Below, in pieces: positions 17,011 to 26,800 of a stretch of 64,000 bases of DNA. The notes under the pieces were generated by a model. That model worked only from the letters and a program-made list of their open reading frames with translations, was not told the origin of the DNA and ran no database searches. A program made the position numbers and the translations under genes. Within the stretch, counting starts at the first letter, position 1, and every line of letters begins with the position of its first letter. This DNA comes from Myroides odoratus (lineage in GTDB: Bacteria; Bacteroidota; Bacteroidia; Flavobacteriales; Flavobacteriaceae): contig NZ_LROZ01000017.1 of the NCBI RefSeq assembly GCF_001549985.1, positions 23,605-87,604 of the forward strand, read 5' to 3'.

Positions 17011-17044
17011 TTCATACTTAGCCCAAAAAGTATGAATACCTTTG
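17011..17044 (+). promoter_or_regulatory. Promoter -7 box with adjoining 9-bp palindrome
   Basis: TACCTTTG (17037-17044) fits the TAnnTTTG element. Directly abutting it upstream is a perfect inverted repeat, TTCATACTT-N8-AAGTATGAA (17011-17036), covering where the -33 element would be. The arrangement suggests repressor control of the acetyltransferase gene that starts at 17079. Confidence 0.45.
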
Positions 17045-17078
17045 AGTTGAATACGGGTAAAACTTAACCAAATAATTT

Positions 17079-17696
17079 ATGACTCCAACCCTTGAAATTC
17101 CTGCTACTTTTGATTTTTCAAAAGAATATGTTTTAGAGAATGATCGTGTAAAACTCATTCCTTTAAGTGAAAAACACCTCGTTGATTTACTATATTACGC
17201 TTTAAATGAATCCGATATTTGGTATTTCTCTTCTGATAAGCCAACAGATAATGAAAATATGATTAAATATGTAAAATCTGCTTTAGCCATGCGTAAAGAG
17301 AAGCAAGGATATGCTTTTGTCGTATGGGATAAAATACAGCAGAAGTTCGTGGGTTCTACTCGTTATTATCGCGTAGATACTCGCAATAAGGTTAGTGCAA
17401 TTGGTTATACTTGGTATAGTAAATCTGCTCAAGGTACAGGAGTCAATAAAAATTGTAAATACCTGTTGTTTGAGTTTTTATTTGAAAAACTTCGTTTTGA
17501 GCGCGTAGAGTTTGAAGCAGATAATGAAAATCAACGCAGTATAGCTGCTATTCTTAGTTTGGGTTGCAAACAAGAAGGTATTTTGAGAAAAAATAAAATT
17601 AGAACAGATGGTACCCGTAGAGATAGTGCCATTTTTGGTTTATTGCGTGAAGAATGGCTCGCAACAGCCAAAGAGAAATTACAAGCTAAATTGTAG
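17079..17696 (+). CDS. GNAT-family N-acetyltransferase, RimJ/RimL-like
   Basis: A 205-residue acetyltransferase of the ribosomal-protein-acetylase/diamine class. The features are LENDRVKLIPLSEKHLVDLL at the start, FVGSTRYYRVD (strand 4), the acetyl-CoA site around YTWYSKSAQGTGVNKNCKYL (about 110-130) and the end motif FEADNENQRSIAAILSLGCK. The fold is clear; whether it modifies a ribosomal protein or a small molecule is not. It is monocistronic, with a promoter and palindrome directly upstream. Confidence 0.82.
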   Translation: MTPTLEIPATFDFSKEYVLENDRVKLIPLSEKHLVDLLYYALNESDIWYFSSDKPTDNENMIKYVKSALAMRKEKQGYAFVVWDKIQQKFVGSTRYYRVDTRNKVSAIGYTWYSKSAQGTGVNKNCKYLLFEFLFEKLRFERVEFEADNENQRSIAAILSLGCKQEGILRKNKIRTDGTRRDSAIFGLLREEWLATAKEKLQAKL

Positions 17697-17707
17697 TCTA
17701 TACCTCA

Positions 17708-17749
17708 GGGGGAGTTTTAAAACTCTAGGCTTAATCCTAGTCTTCCCCC
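17708..17749. other. Compact GC-richer hairpin after the acetyltransferase gene
   Basis: GGGGGA (17708-17713) pairs with TCCCCC (17744-17749) and encloses a self-complementary GTTTTAAAAC and a CTAGG / CCTAG hairpin, giving a three-way-junction-like fold of about 42 bases. There is no T-run. It may end the acetyltransferase transcript or belong to the leader of the S9 peptidase gene. Confidence 0.35.
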
Positions 17750-17784
17750 GAAAAACGCTTATTTTTGTATTTTAAATCAAAGAA

Positions 17785-19845
17785 ATGAACGAATCGATTC
17801 AAGCTCCTGTAGCTAAAAAAATACCCTATGAACTAAAAGCGCATAATCAGGTGCGTATTGATAATTATTTTTGGTTAAACGATAGAGAAAATAAAGAAGT
17901 ATTAGCTTATTTAGAAGCTGAAAAAGCGTATTATCAAGCTTCTACTGCCCATACAAAAGCTTTGCAAGAGACTTTATTTTCAGAAATGAAAAACAGAATC
18001 AAAGAAGATGATTCCTCTGTGCCTTATTTTTACAATGGCTATTATTATATTACGCGTTTTGAACAAGGAAAAGATTATCCGATTCATTCACGTAAAAAAG
18101 GAAGCTTAGAGGCCGAAGAAGAAATTATGTTCGACTGTAATGTGATGGCTGCTCCGTATGCTTATTTTCATTTGAGAGGAATTACCGTATCAGAAGACAA
18201 TCAATGGGTAGCGTATGGTGTGGATACCGTATCTCGAAGAGAATATACACTGCATGTAAAAAATCTTTTCACAGGAGAAGTTTTAGAGGTTGCAATCACC
18301 AATACAACAGGAGCTTCTACTTGGGCGAGTGATAATAAAACGTTATTTTATTCCCGAAAAGATGCTGTTACCTTGCGTTCAGATAAAATTTATAAGCATG
18401 TGATTGGTACGTCTATGACGGAGGATGTCTTGGTGTACCATGAAACAGATGATACTTTTGATACTTTTATTTACAAGGAGAAATCTAGAAAATTCCTCGT
18501 AATCGGAAGTGAAAGTACATTAACGAGTGAGTATCAAATTCTAGAAGCTACTAATCCACAGGGAGAATTTAGAATTTTCCAGAAAAGAGAAAGAGGAGTA
18601 GAGTATGGGATTTCGCATTATAACGATCGATTTTATATACTGACTAATAAGGATGATGCAGATAATTTTAAATTAATGTCTTGTCCAGAAACACAGACTA
18701 CAACTGAATATTGGACTGAATTGATTCCCCATCGTGAGGATGTACTAATAGAAGGTGTTGATATTTTCAAAGATTATTTGGTGATTTCAGAACGTTCTAA
18801 TGGATTGCCTCATATTAAAATTCAGCCTTGGAAAGAAGGAGAACAGGCATATTATTTGCCTTTTGAAAGCGAAACATATAATGCACAAGCACAGATTAAT
18901 GCTGATTTTGAAACAGAAAATTTTCGCTTTGTGTATCAATCGTTGAATACACCGTCTTCAGTGATTGATTTTAATATGCGTACTCAAGAAAAAGAAATCT
19001 TGAAAGAACAAGAGGTATTGGGAGATTTCGATAAGAATAACTACGTAGAAGAGCGAATTTGGGCTACAGCAAAAGATGGGGTAAGAATACCTATATCGAT
19101 GGTGTACAAAAAAGGAATGGAGCGTAAAGGAAATAATCCGTTTTTATTATATGCGTATGGATCGTATGGAATTACAATGGAACCTTATTTTTCTACTACG
19201 AGATTGAGTTTGCTTGATCGTGGTTTTGTTTATGCGATTGCGCATGTTCGCGGTGGAGAAGATATGGGACGCGACTGGTATGAAGACGGAAAATTGTTGG
19301 TAAAGAAAAATACGTTTACGGATTTTATTGCTTGTTCATCTTATGTTATTGAGCAAGGGTATACCTCCAAAGAATATTTGTTTGCAGAAGGTGGTTCTGC
19401 GGGTGGTTTATTGATGGGAGTAATTGCGAATGAACGCCCAGATTTATACCAAGGAATAATTGCACAAGTTCCTTTTGTAGATGTAGTAACTACAATGCTA
19501 GACGACAGCATTCCCTTAACTACTGGTGAATATGATGAATGGGGAAACCCGAATGAACAAGAATACTATGAGTATATGTTGTCTTATTCTCCTTATGATA
19601 ATGTAAAAGCACAAGATTATCCTAATATGTATATTTCAACTGGATTACACGATTCACAAGTGCAATATTGGGAGCCAGCAAAATGGGTAGCTAAATTAAG
19701 AGATACCAAAACCAATGACAAGCAGTTGTATTTTGATATCAATATGGATACAGGACATGGAGGAGCTTCAGGGCGATTTGAATCCTTAAAAGAAGTGGCG
19801 AAAGAGTTTGCTTTTATGTTCGATTTAGTGGGAATTAAACAGTAA
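17785..19845 (+). CDS. S9 family oligopeptidase (oligopeptidase B-like)
   Basis: A 686-residue cytosolic serine peptidase: an N-terminal seven-bladed propeller (about 70-410) and a C-terminal alpha/beta-hydrolase domain. The catalytic triad can be placed at Ser538 (GGSAGG), Asp623 (GLHDSQV) and His658 (TGHGGASG). The motif RGGEDMGRDWYEDG precedes the serine as in PtrB/prolyl oligopeptidase relatives. There is no signal peptide. Oligopeptidase B cuts short peptides after basic residues; the exact specificity here is not settled by motifs. A TATTTTTG element at 17760-17767 may be its -7 box. Confidence 0.88.
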   Translation: MNESIQAPVAKKIPYELKAHNQVRIDNYFWLNDRENKEVLAYLEAEKAYYQASTAHTKALQETLFSEMKNRIKEDDSSVPYFYNGYYYITRFEQGKDYPIHSRKKGSLEAEEEIMFDCNVMAAPYAYFHLRGITVSEDNQWVAYGVDTVSRREYTLHVKNLFTGEVLEVAITNTTGASTWASDNKTLFYSRKDAVTLRSDKIYKHVIGTSMTEDVLVYHETDDTFDTFIYKEKSRKFLVIGSESTLTSEYQILEATNPQGEFRIFQKRERGVEYGISHYNDRFYILTNKDDADNFKLMSCPETQTTTEYWTELIPHREDVLIEGVDIFKDYLVISERSNGLPHIKIQPWKEGEQAYYLPFESETYNAQAQINADFETENFRFVYQSLNTPSSVIDFNMRTQEKEILKEQEVLGDFDKNNYVEERIWATAKDGVRIPISMVYKKGMERKGNNPFLLYAYGSYGITMEPYFSTTRLSLLDRGFVYAIAHVRGGEDMGRDWYEDGKLLVKKNTFTDFIACSSYVIEQGYTSKEYLFAEGGSAGGLLMGVIANERPDLYQGIIAQVPFVDVVTTMLDDSIPLTTGEYDEWGNPNEQEYYEYMLSYSPYDNVKAQDYPNMYISTGLHDSQVQYWEPAKWVAKLRDTKTNDKQLYFDINMDTGHGGASGRFESLKEVAKEFAFMFDLVGIKQ

Positions 19846-19866
19846 AAAGAATTAAATTAATATAGG

Positions 19867-19893
19867 TATTGCGCTCAATTTTTGTGCGCAATA
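19867..19893. repeat. Inverted repeat upstream of the CBS-like gene
   Basis: TATTGCGC (19867-19874) and GCGCAATA (19886-19893) with an 11-base spacer lie between the S9 peptidase stop and the start at 19914. It could be a leader hairpin or an operator; the spacing to the ATG is 20 bases. Confidence 0.35.
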
Positions 19894-19913
19894 TCACATT
19901 AAAAAACAAAAAG

Positions 19914-20945
19914 ATGAAAGAAGAAATCCAAGCTTTTGATAATGTGATTTCCTTAGTAGGAGATACGCCTTTAGTGAAATTGGACAAAGTGACCGCTTCA
20001 TTAAAAGGGCATTTTTATGGAAAAGTAGAAGCTTTTAATGCAGGGCATTCAGCAAAAGATAGAATTGCTTTACATATTATTGAAACAGCAGAGAAAAAAG
20101 GAATCTTAAAACCGGGTGGAACAATTGTAGAAACTACTTCTGGAAATACAGGTTTTAGTATTGCAATGATTAGCGCGATTAAAGGATATAAATGCATCCT
20201 TTCTGTGAGTGATAAATCATCTCCAGATAAAATTGATATGTTGCGTGCAATGGGAGCAAAAGTATATGTTTGCCCAGCTAACGTAGCTGCGGACGATCCA
20301 AGATCATATTATGAAGTAGCAAAAAGAATACATGAAGAAACACCAGGGTCAATTTATATTAATCAGTATTTCAATGAATTAAATACGGAGGCGCATTATT
20401 TGTCTACGGGACCTGAAATTTGGGAACAAACGAAAGGAAAAATCACTCATTTTGTTTGTTGTTCAGGAACAGGAGGAACGATTTCAGGAACTGCTCGTTA
20501 TCTGAAAGAGAAAAATCCAGCAATTCAAATCTTGGGAGTAGATGCTTATGGGTCTGTTTTGAAAAAATACCACGAAACAGGAGAACTAGATCCAAATGAA
20601 ATAGCACCATATAAAATTGAAGGACTAGGGAAAAACTTGATCCCATCGGCTACAGATTTTGCTGTGATTGACCAATTTGTAAAGGTAACTGATAAAGATG
20701 CTGCTTTAGTCGCTAGAGAATTAGCTCGTACAGAAGGACTATTCTTAGGGTATACTTCGGGAGCGGTTTTACAAGCGACGCGTTTATATGCAGAACAAGG
20801 AATGTTTGATGAAAATAGCGTGGTAGTGTTATTGTTTCCTGACCACGGATCTCGTTATATGAGTAAAATCTATAGTGATGATTGGATGCGTCAACAAGGG
20901 TTTCTCGATGAAAATGAACCAAAGAATGAAATTAATTATATCTAA
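19914..20945 (+). CDS. PLP-dependent cystathionine beta-synthase/cysteine synthase-like enzyme
   Basis: 343 residues from the ATG at 19914. The PLP lysine is Lys48 in HSAKDRIA, the substrate loop is TSGNTG (about 78-83), and the phosphate-binding Gly-rich loop is [10 protein letters not shown]. The stretch [17 protein letters not shown] and [14 protein letters not shown] resemble cystathionine beta-synthase more than O-acetylserine sulfhydrylase. There are no C-terminal CBS regulatory domains. It should form cystathionine or cysteine by beta-replacement on serine or acetylserine. It is monocistronic, ended by the terminator at 20957-20995. Confidence 0.82.
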   Translation: MKEEIQAFDNVISLVGDTPLVKLDKVTASLKGHFYGKVEAFNAGHSAKDRIALHIIETAEKKGILKPGGTIVETTSGNTGFSIAMISAIKGYKCILSVSDKSSPDKIDMLRAMGAKVYVCPANVAADDPRSYYEVAKRIHEETPGSIYINQYFNELNTEAHYLSTGPEIWEQTKGKITHFVCCSGTGGTISGTARYLKEKNPAIQILGVDAYGSVLKKYHETGELDPNEIAPYKIEGLGKNLIPSATDFAVIDQFVKVTDKDAALVARELARTEGLFLGYTSGAVLQATRLYAEQGMFDENSVVVLLFPDHGSRYMSKIYSDDWMRQQGFLDENEPKNEINYI

Positions 20946-20956
20946 TAGATAAAAAT

Positions 20957-20995
20957 GAAAAAGGCTGTTTTTGATAAAAAAACAGCCTTTTTTTC
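20957..20995 (+). terminator. Intrinsic terminator of the CBS-like gene
   Basis: AAAAAGGCTGTTTTT / AAAAACAGCCTTTTT with a short loop and a T-run. Confidence 0.87.
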
Positions 20996-21257
20996 TTTCA
21001 GATTAAGGGGTTATCAGAAAGAATCCGTAGTCGTGTAAAACTAGTTGGATTTTTAATTTTTCCTCATATATAAGATCAAGCACATATTTGTGCTTGATTT
21101 TCAGTTATTCTAAATTAATAGTAAACAAATGTAGATAAAAAAATCTAATAAATGATTTTACAATAGGTTTTTTTGTTAAATAAATATGATATTCGTTTTT
21201 ATTCTCTGTTTAAAGAATAAAGTTGGGTTGTTTTGAATCAAAACAGTTGTTTTTTCG
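20996..21257. other. Convergent intergenic region with two further hairpins
   Basis: With the terminator before it, this makes a gene-free stretch of 312 bases between convergent genes. It contains a perfect hairpin at 21075-21098 (ATCAAGCACA / TGTGCTTGAT, followed by TTTTC on the plus strand) and a short palindrome at 21229-21245 (TGTTTTGA / TCAAAACA) just beyond the SulP stop. No coding signal is seen. Confidence 0.5.
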
Positions 21258-22799
21258 TTAACTAATATCGTAAGCTGATTCTTCTTGATTGCCCTCTAAT
21301 TCAATTTCAATTTGTTCAAAGGATTTACTGTTTTCAAGTAAACGAATACTATCTGCCCTAAGATTGCGCAATACTACTTGTTTATCTAGTTCTCGATATT
21401 TTGCAATTACTTTTTTGAGGATTTCTAGTGCTGACATATCAGCAATATGAGATTCTTTGAAATCAATAATGATTTTGCTTGGGTCTTCTTTGGGAGTAAA
21501 TTTTTCTGAGAAAGAGGTTGTACTACCAAAAAATAAAGGGCCATAGATTGCATATATTTTATGACCTTGTTGGTTGAATGATTTTCTAGCTCGAATGCGT
21601 TTGGCATTGTCCCAGGCAAAGATTAAAGCAGAAACGATAACACCTATCAATACAGCTAAAGCTAAATTATGAGAGAAAATAATAATGGCAGTCACTAGAA
21701 AAAGGGTAAAAATATCAGCTTTTGGCATTTTGGTAATTAAGCGAAACGAAACCCACTCAAAAGTGGAGATGGCTACAACCATCATAACACCAACAAGAGC
21801 CGCCATCGGGATTTGTTCTATGACGGGTCCACCAATGAGAATAATGAACAGAATGGTCAAGGCTCCAATAATACCCGCAATTCGGGTTCTTGCCCCCGCT
21901 CCTATATTGACTAAGGTTTGAGCAATCATGGCACAACCACCCATTCCTCCGAAAAATCCATTGACTATATTGGCACCACCTTGTGCCATAGCCTCTCTGT
22001 TGCTATCGCCTTTGGTATTGGTTATTTCATCGACAATATTTAAGGTGAGGAGAGATTCAATTAGTCCAACCCCGGCCATGACCAAAGAAAAGGGGAAAAT
22101 AATCTGGAGGGTTTCCCAAGTAAAGGGAACAAGTGGCAAGTGAAAACTAGGAAAAGAACCACTAACTGTTGCAATGTCTATGACTTTTTTTGTGTCAATT
22201 TGAAAAAAGAAAACCAATAAGGTAATGACCACAATAGCAACGAGTGAGGCTGGTACTTTTTTAGTTAGTTTGGGGAAAAGCCAAACAATACCAATGGTTA
22301 ATGCGGTTAACCCTAGCATGAGATAAAGGGATGTTCCCGTTAACCAAGAGGTTGAATCTGTTGTTGTAACTTTAAATTGAGCTACTTGGGCCAAGAAAAT
22401 AATAACTGCTAATCCATTTAAGAAGCCATACATAACAGGTTGGGGAATGAGTCGAACAAATCGACCTAATTTACAAGCCCCAACAAGAAATTGAATGCAA
22501 CCCGCTAAGACTACAGCGGCAAATAGATATTCTACGCCATAGAGGGAGGCTAAGGCAATTAATACCACTACAGTTGCTCCGGCACCTCCGGAAACCATGC
22601 CAGGTCTACCACCAAAAATGGCCGTAATAATCCCCATTAAAAAAGCAGCATACAGCCCCGTTAGTGGAGTTAGACCTGCTAGAATAGCAAAAGACAAAGA
22701 TTCAGGAATCATGGTCATCGCAACAGTTAAACCTGCGAGGATTTCATTTTTGAAATTTATTTTTTTGAATGTCGAAATTGACAAGAAAGAATGCGTCAT
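21258..22799 (-). CDS. SulP-family anion transporter with STAS domain
   Basis: A 513-residue transporter. It opens with the SulP signature (LAGLTVAMTMIPESLSFAIL), has about 12-14 helices including GRPGMVSGGAGATVVV, and ends with a cytoplasmic STAS domain (about 415-505; KIIIDFKESHIADMSALEIL). SulP proteins carry sulfate, bicarbonate or other anions. It has no operon partner and is convergent with the CBS-like gene, so a sulfur link to that gene is only suggestive. Confidence 0.88.
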   Translation of the reverse strand: MTHSFLSISTFKKINFKNEILAGLTVAMTMIPESLSFAILAGLTPLTGLYAAFLMGIITAIFGGRPGMVSGGAGATVVVLIALASLYGVEYLFAAVVLAGCIQFLVGACKLGRFVRLIPQPVMYGFLNGLAVIIFLAQVAQFKVTTTDSTSWLTGTSLYLMLGLTALTIGIVWLFPKLTKKVPASLVAIVVITLLVFFFQIDTKKVIDIATVSGSFPSFHLPLVPFTWETLQIIFPFSLVMAGVGLIESLLTLNIVDEITNTKGDSNREAMAQGGANIVNGFFGGMGGCAMIAQTLVNIGAGARTRIAGIIGALTILFIILIGGPVIEQIPMAALVGVMMVVAISTFEWVSFRLITKMPKADIFTLFLVTAIIIFSHNLALAVLIGVIVSALIFAWDNAKRIRARKSFNQQGHKIYAIYGPLFFGSTTSFSEKFTPKEDPSKIIIDFKESHIADMSALEILKKVIAKYRELDKQVVLRNLRADSIRLLENSKSFEQIEIELEGNQEESAYDIS

Positions 22800-22988
22800 T
22801 GTGATTCTATATAGGATGACAAAATTAAAAATTTTAATTCAAGTAAAGGATAAAAGCATGAAGGGATTGCAGGTTGAGAAGGGGAATAGTAATAAGGCAG
22901 GGAAGTGAAGAGAGAAGAATATGTTAGTGAGTTGTGTAACAAAAGAGTAAATCGGGATACTTATAGGATAAACCAAAAAAATAGAAGT

Positions 22989-23861
22989 ATGAAATTAGTT
23001 ATTGAAAATTTAAGTAAGACCTATAAAAATGGGGTAAAAGCATTAGATGATTTATCAATAGAAATAGGACCAGGAATGTTTGGTTTGCTAGGGCCTAATG
23101 GAGCAGGAAAGTCAACTTTAATGCGAACAATAGCTACACTACAAAAACCAGATGCGGGGAGTATTCGATTTGGCGATATAAATATTTTAGAACAGCAAAA
23201 TGAATTTCGTAAAGTATTAGGGTATTTACCTCAAGACTTTGGTGTTTATCCTAATATGTCTGCTGTGGATTTATTGGATTATTTTGCGCGCTTAAAAGGA
23301 ATTTCCAATGCTTCAGAACGCCGTGAAATTGTCAATCGCGTATTAGAAGTTACCAATTTATACGAAGTGAGACGCAAAAGTGTAAGTGGATATTCAGGAG
23401 GGATGAAACAGCGTTTTGGTATTGCTCAATTGTTGTTAAATGATCCGAAATTAATTATTGTGGATGAACCAACGGCTGGATTAGATCCAGCTGAGCGTCA
23501 TCGTTTCTTAAATGTTCTAAGAGAAATCGGAACGAATAATATTGTAATCTTTTCAACGCATATCGTAGATGACGTGAATGAATTATGCCATGAGATGGCT
23601 ATTTTAAATGGCGGACATCTTTTGGAAAGAAGTACACCTAAAGAAGCGGAACAAAAGTTAGCGGGACGTATTTGGTTAAAAGAAATCAATAGAGAAGAGG
23701 TGGATCAATACAATCAATTGAATATTCTTTCTGGAAAATACAACCAAGAAAATCGATTAAAAATCCGCGTATATGCTGAGGATTCTTTAGCAAGTGAAGG
23801 GTTTGAGTCAGTTAAACCAACCTTGGAAGATGTTTATTTTGTTGCATTAAAAAACGATTAA
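22989..23861 (+). CDS. ABC transporter ATP-binding protein
   Basis: 290 residues from the ATG at 22989; the frame continues upstream but has no good start. The motifs are Walker A GPNGAGKST (35-43), Q-loop PQDFGVYP, signature SGGMKQR (136-142), Walker B LIIVDEP (155-161) and the H-loop in STHIVDDV. It belongs to the type-2 exporter (ABC-2) class. The next gene starts three bases after its stop and encodes the permease fused to a peptidase, so the two form one system. Confidence 0.9.
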   Translation: MKLVIENLSKTYKNGVKALDDLSIEIGPGMFGLLGPNGAGKSTLMRTIATLQKPDAGSIRFGDINILEQQNEFRKVLGYLPQDFGVYPNMSAVDLLDYFARLKGISNASERREIVNRVLEVTNLYEVRRKSVSGYSGGMKQRFGIAQLLLNDPKLIIVDEPTAGLDPAERHRFLNVLREIGTNNIVIFSTHIVDDVNELCHEMAILNGGHLLERSTPKEAEQKLAGRIWLKEINREEVDQYNQLNILSGKYNQENRLKIRVYAEDSLASEGFESVKPTLEDVYFVALKND

Positions 23862-23864
23862 GGG

Positions 23865-26800
23865 ATGTTTAAAACAGTTTTTTCTTTTGAACTTAAACGT
23901 TGGTTTAAGAGCTGGGTGTTTTATTTATACCTAGCGATTTTTTTTGTGATCAGTTTCTTATCGATGATGTCAACCATTGGTGTTTTTGATGCCGTGAAAA
24001 ATACATCTGCTTCCTTATTGCAAATGAATTCTGCCTATGTGCTCAATACGATGCTGGATTCATTCAATATGTTGCTGTATTTTTTATTTCCTTCTATTAT
24101 TGGGATGGCTATTTATAGGGACTACAAATATAATGTACACCATATTTTATATTCATATCCTTTTTCAAAATGGCAATATTTACTGGGTAAGTTTACAAGT
24201 TCTTTTCTAGTGACGCTCTTGATTAGTATCATGATGGGAATTGGTTCATTCTTAGCGACTCTAGTGCCTTGGGCGAATCCAGAGTTGTTAGGACCTAATG
24301 AATTGTGGAACTACGTACAAGTGTACTTGATCAATTTAATCCCTAATATGTTGTTTATTGGCGTGATTGTCTTTGCTGTAGTAACGCTGACACGTAGTAT
24401 TTATACTGGTTTTATAACCATCATCATCATCATGATTGTGCAGGGGATTATTAATAGTATTGCAGCTGATGTAGACTATAGAGAATTAGGTGCTTTGTTA
24501 GACCCTTCTGGTGGACAAGCCTTGAGCTATTATACGCGCTATTGGAGTGTAGAGGAATTGAATGTCAATAATTTACCATTAGAGAAATATTATCTTTTAA
24601 ATCGTCTGATTTGGTTGCTAATTAGTTTGATCTCTCTATTTGTTTTAGGTAAAGTATTTAAATTTGAACAACAACCGGCAACATTCTCGTGTAGAAGAAA
24701 AGTAAAAGGAGATCGTGTAGTTAAAAATAACTTTAGTGGTATTTTTAAAATTGTCTTACCTAAAGTGCGATATGATTTTTCTTTCAAAGCCAATTGGAGC
24801 AATGTGTTGGCTTTTGCGAAGATTGATTTTACGTTTTTAGCTCGTAATCGCGTATTCTTGATTTTGATTGGTGTAGGTCTATTGTTTATGATTTTAGTCG
24901 CCAGTTTTGCTATGACCATGTATGGCACATCAACTTATCCTTTAACAAGACAGATGTTGATGATTCCAGGAGGAACCTTCCATTTCTTTATTTTGATGAT
25001 TACCTTTTTAGGAGCAGGATTACTTGTGCACCGTGGAGAAAATACACGGATGAATTTACTTGTTGATTCAACTGCAGTTCCTAACTGGGTGCTGTTTGTT
25101 TCGAAGTTTTTTGCCTTAATCGGATTGCAATTGATGTTGTTGATTTTAATCATGATAACCAGTATGGGTATTCAAGCATATAACGGCTTTTATCAGTTCG
25201 AAATTGGTCTATACCTTCAAAGCTTATTGGGATATGATTGGATCGAATTTATTATTTGGGCGTTAATGGCATTGGCTGTACAAACGTTTTTCAAAAATTA
25301 TATTATTGGATTCTTCGTTTTACTTGTGCTTAACATGGGATGGCCTGCAATTAGTAAAATAGGAATAGAGCAACCGATTTTCTTCTTTAATTCCATTCCA
25401 ACGCCTTCTTATTCGGATATGAATGGCTTTGGATCAAGTGCTGATTTAGGTAAGTTCTTAATCTATGCCCTTTATTGGAGTTTATTTGTAGCAGGATTGA
25501 GCGGATTGACTTTATTATTTTGGAGGAGAGGTGTATTTAGTGGGGTGAAAGAGCGATTTTACTATGCGAAGAAACGTTCAAAAGCGATTGTTATCGTACC
25601 AACTTTACTTTTCTTTGCGACTTTTATAGGCTTAGGTGCTTATTTATATTATGAAAATACGGTATTGAATGTATTTCATTCATCCAAAGAAACAGAACTT
25701 CTTCAAGTAGCATACGAAAAAACATATAAAAAATATCAATGGATGGCACAACCTCGCATTGTAGATGTTAAGGTAGATGTCGATTTATATCCAGAGCAAA
25801 ACAATTTCCAAGCTAGGGGAACCTACATACTTGAAAATAAAACAACACAAGCATTAGATAGTTTATACGTGTCTTACTATCCAAGTTTAAAGAATACGAT
25901 TGTCGTGGAAGGAGGAACGTTTTTGTCTACTGATTCTATTCAAGGAGTGAGTTTTTATCGCTTGGATACACCGATGCAAGCAGGAGAAACGAGAACGTTG
26001 GAGTTTGTTGTAGAGAATAAACCGAATACTTTGATTCGCTCAGAATCTCCTATTTTAAACAATGGAACCTTCTTAAATAATAGTTTTTTCCCTTCCTTAG
26101 GTTATAGTGATCGTGGAGAGTTGACAGATGATGAAATTCGCAAAAAACACGGGTTAGCTCCGAAAGAGCGTATGGCGGAACAGACGGATAAGCGCGCTTT
26201 ACAAAATACGTATATTAGCAGTGATGCCGATTGGATTCATTTTGAAACCACAGTGAGTACAATGGCTGATCAGATAGCGATTGCACCAGGTTATTTACAA
26301 AAGGAATGGACCGAAGGAAATCGTCGTTACTTCCATTATAAAATGGATCAAAAGATGCTGAATTTCTATGCCTATAATTCCGCGCGATATGAAGTGAAAC
26401 GAGATAAATGGAAGGATGTAAACATTGAGATTTACTATCATAAGGGACACGAATACAATTTGGATCGCATGATGTCTGGAGTGAAAAAATCATTAGCTTA
26501 TTATTCAGAGGCTTTTAGTCCTTATCAACACAAGCAGGTGCGAATCATTGAATTTCCATTAAGTATGGGAACTTTTGCTCAGTCTTTTGCGAATACGATT
26601 CCATTTTCTGAAACAATTGGATTTGTAGCAGACGTAGATGATACGGATGAAAATGCAGTGGATTATCCTTTTTCAGTAACGGCACACGAAGTTGCACATC
26701 AATGGTGGGCACATCAAGTAATTGGAGCGAATGTACAAGGAGCGACAATGTTATCCGAGAGTTTATCGGAATACAGCTCGTTGAAAGTATTGGAAAAAGA

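Noticed and set aside
19914..22799. CBS-like enzyme and SulP transporter as a sulfur operon
   Set aside because: They are convergent with terminators between; only proximity supports a link, and SulP proteins often carry other anions.
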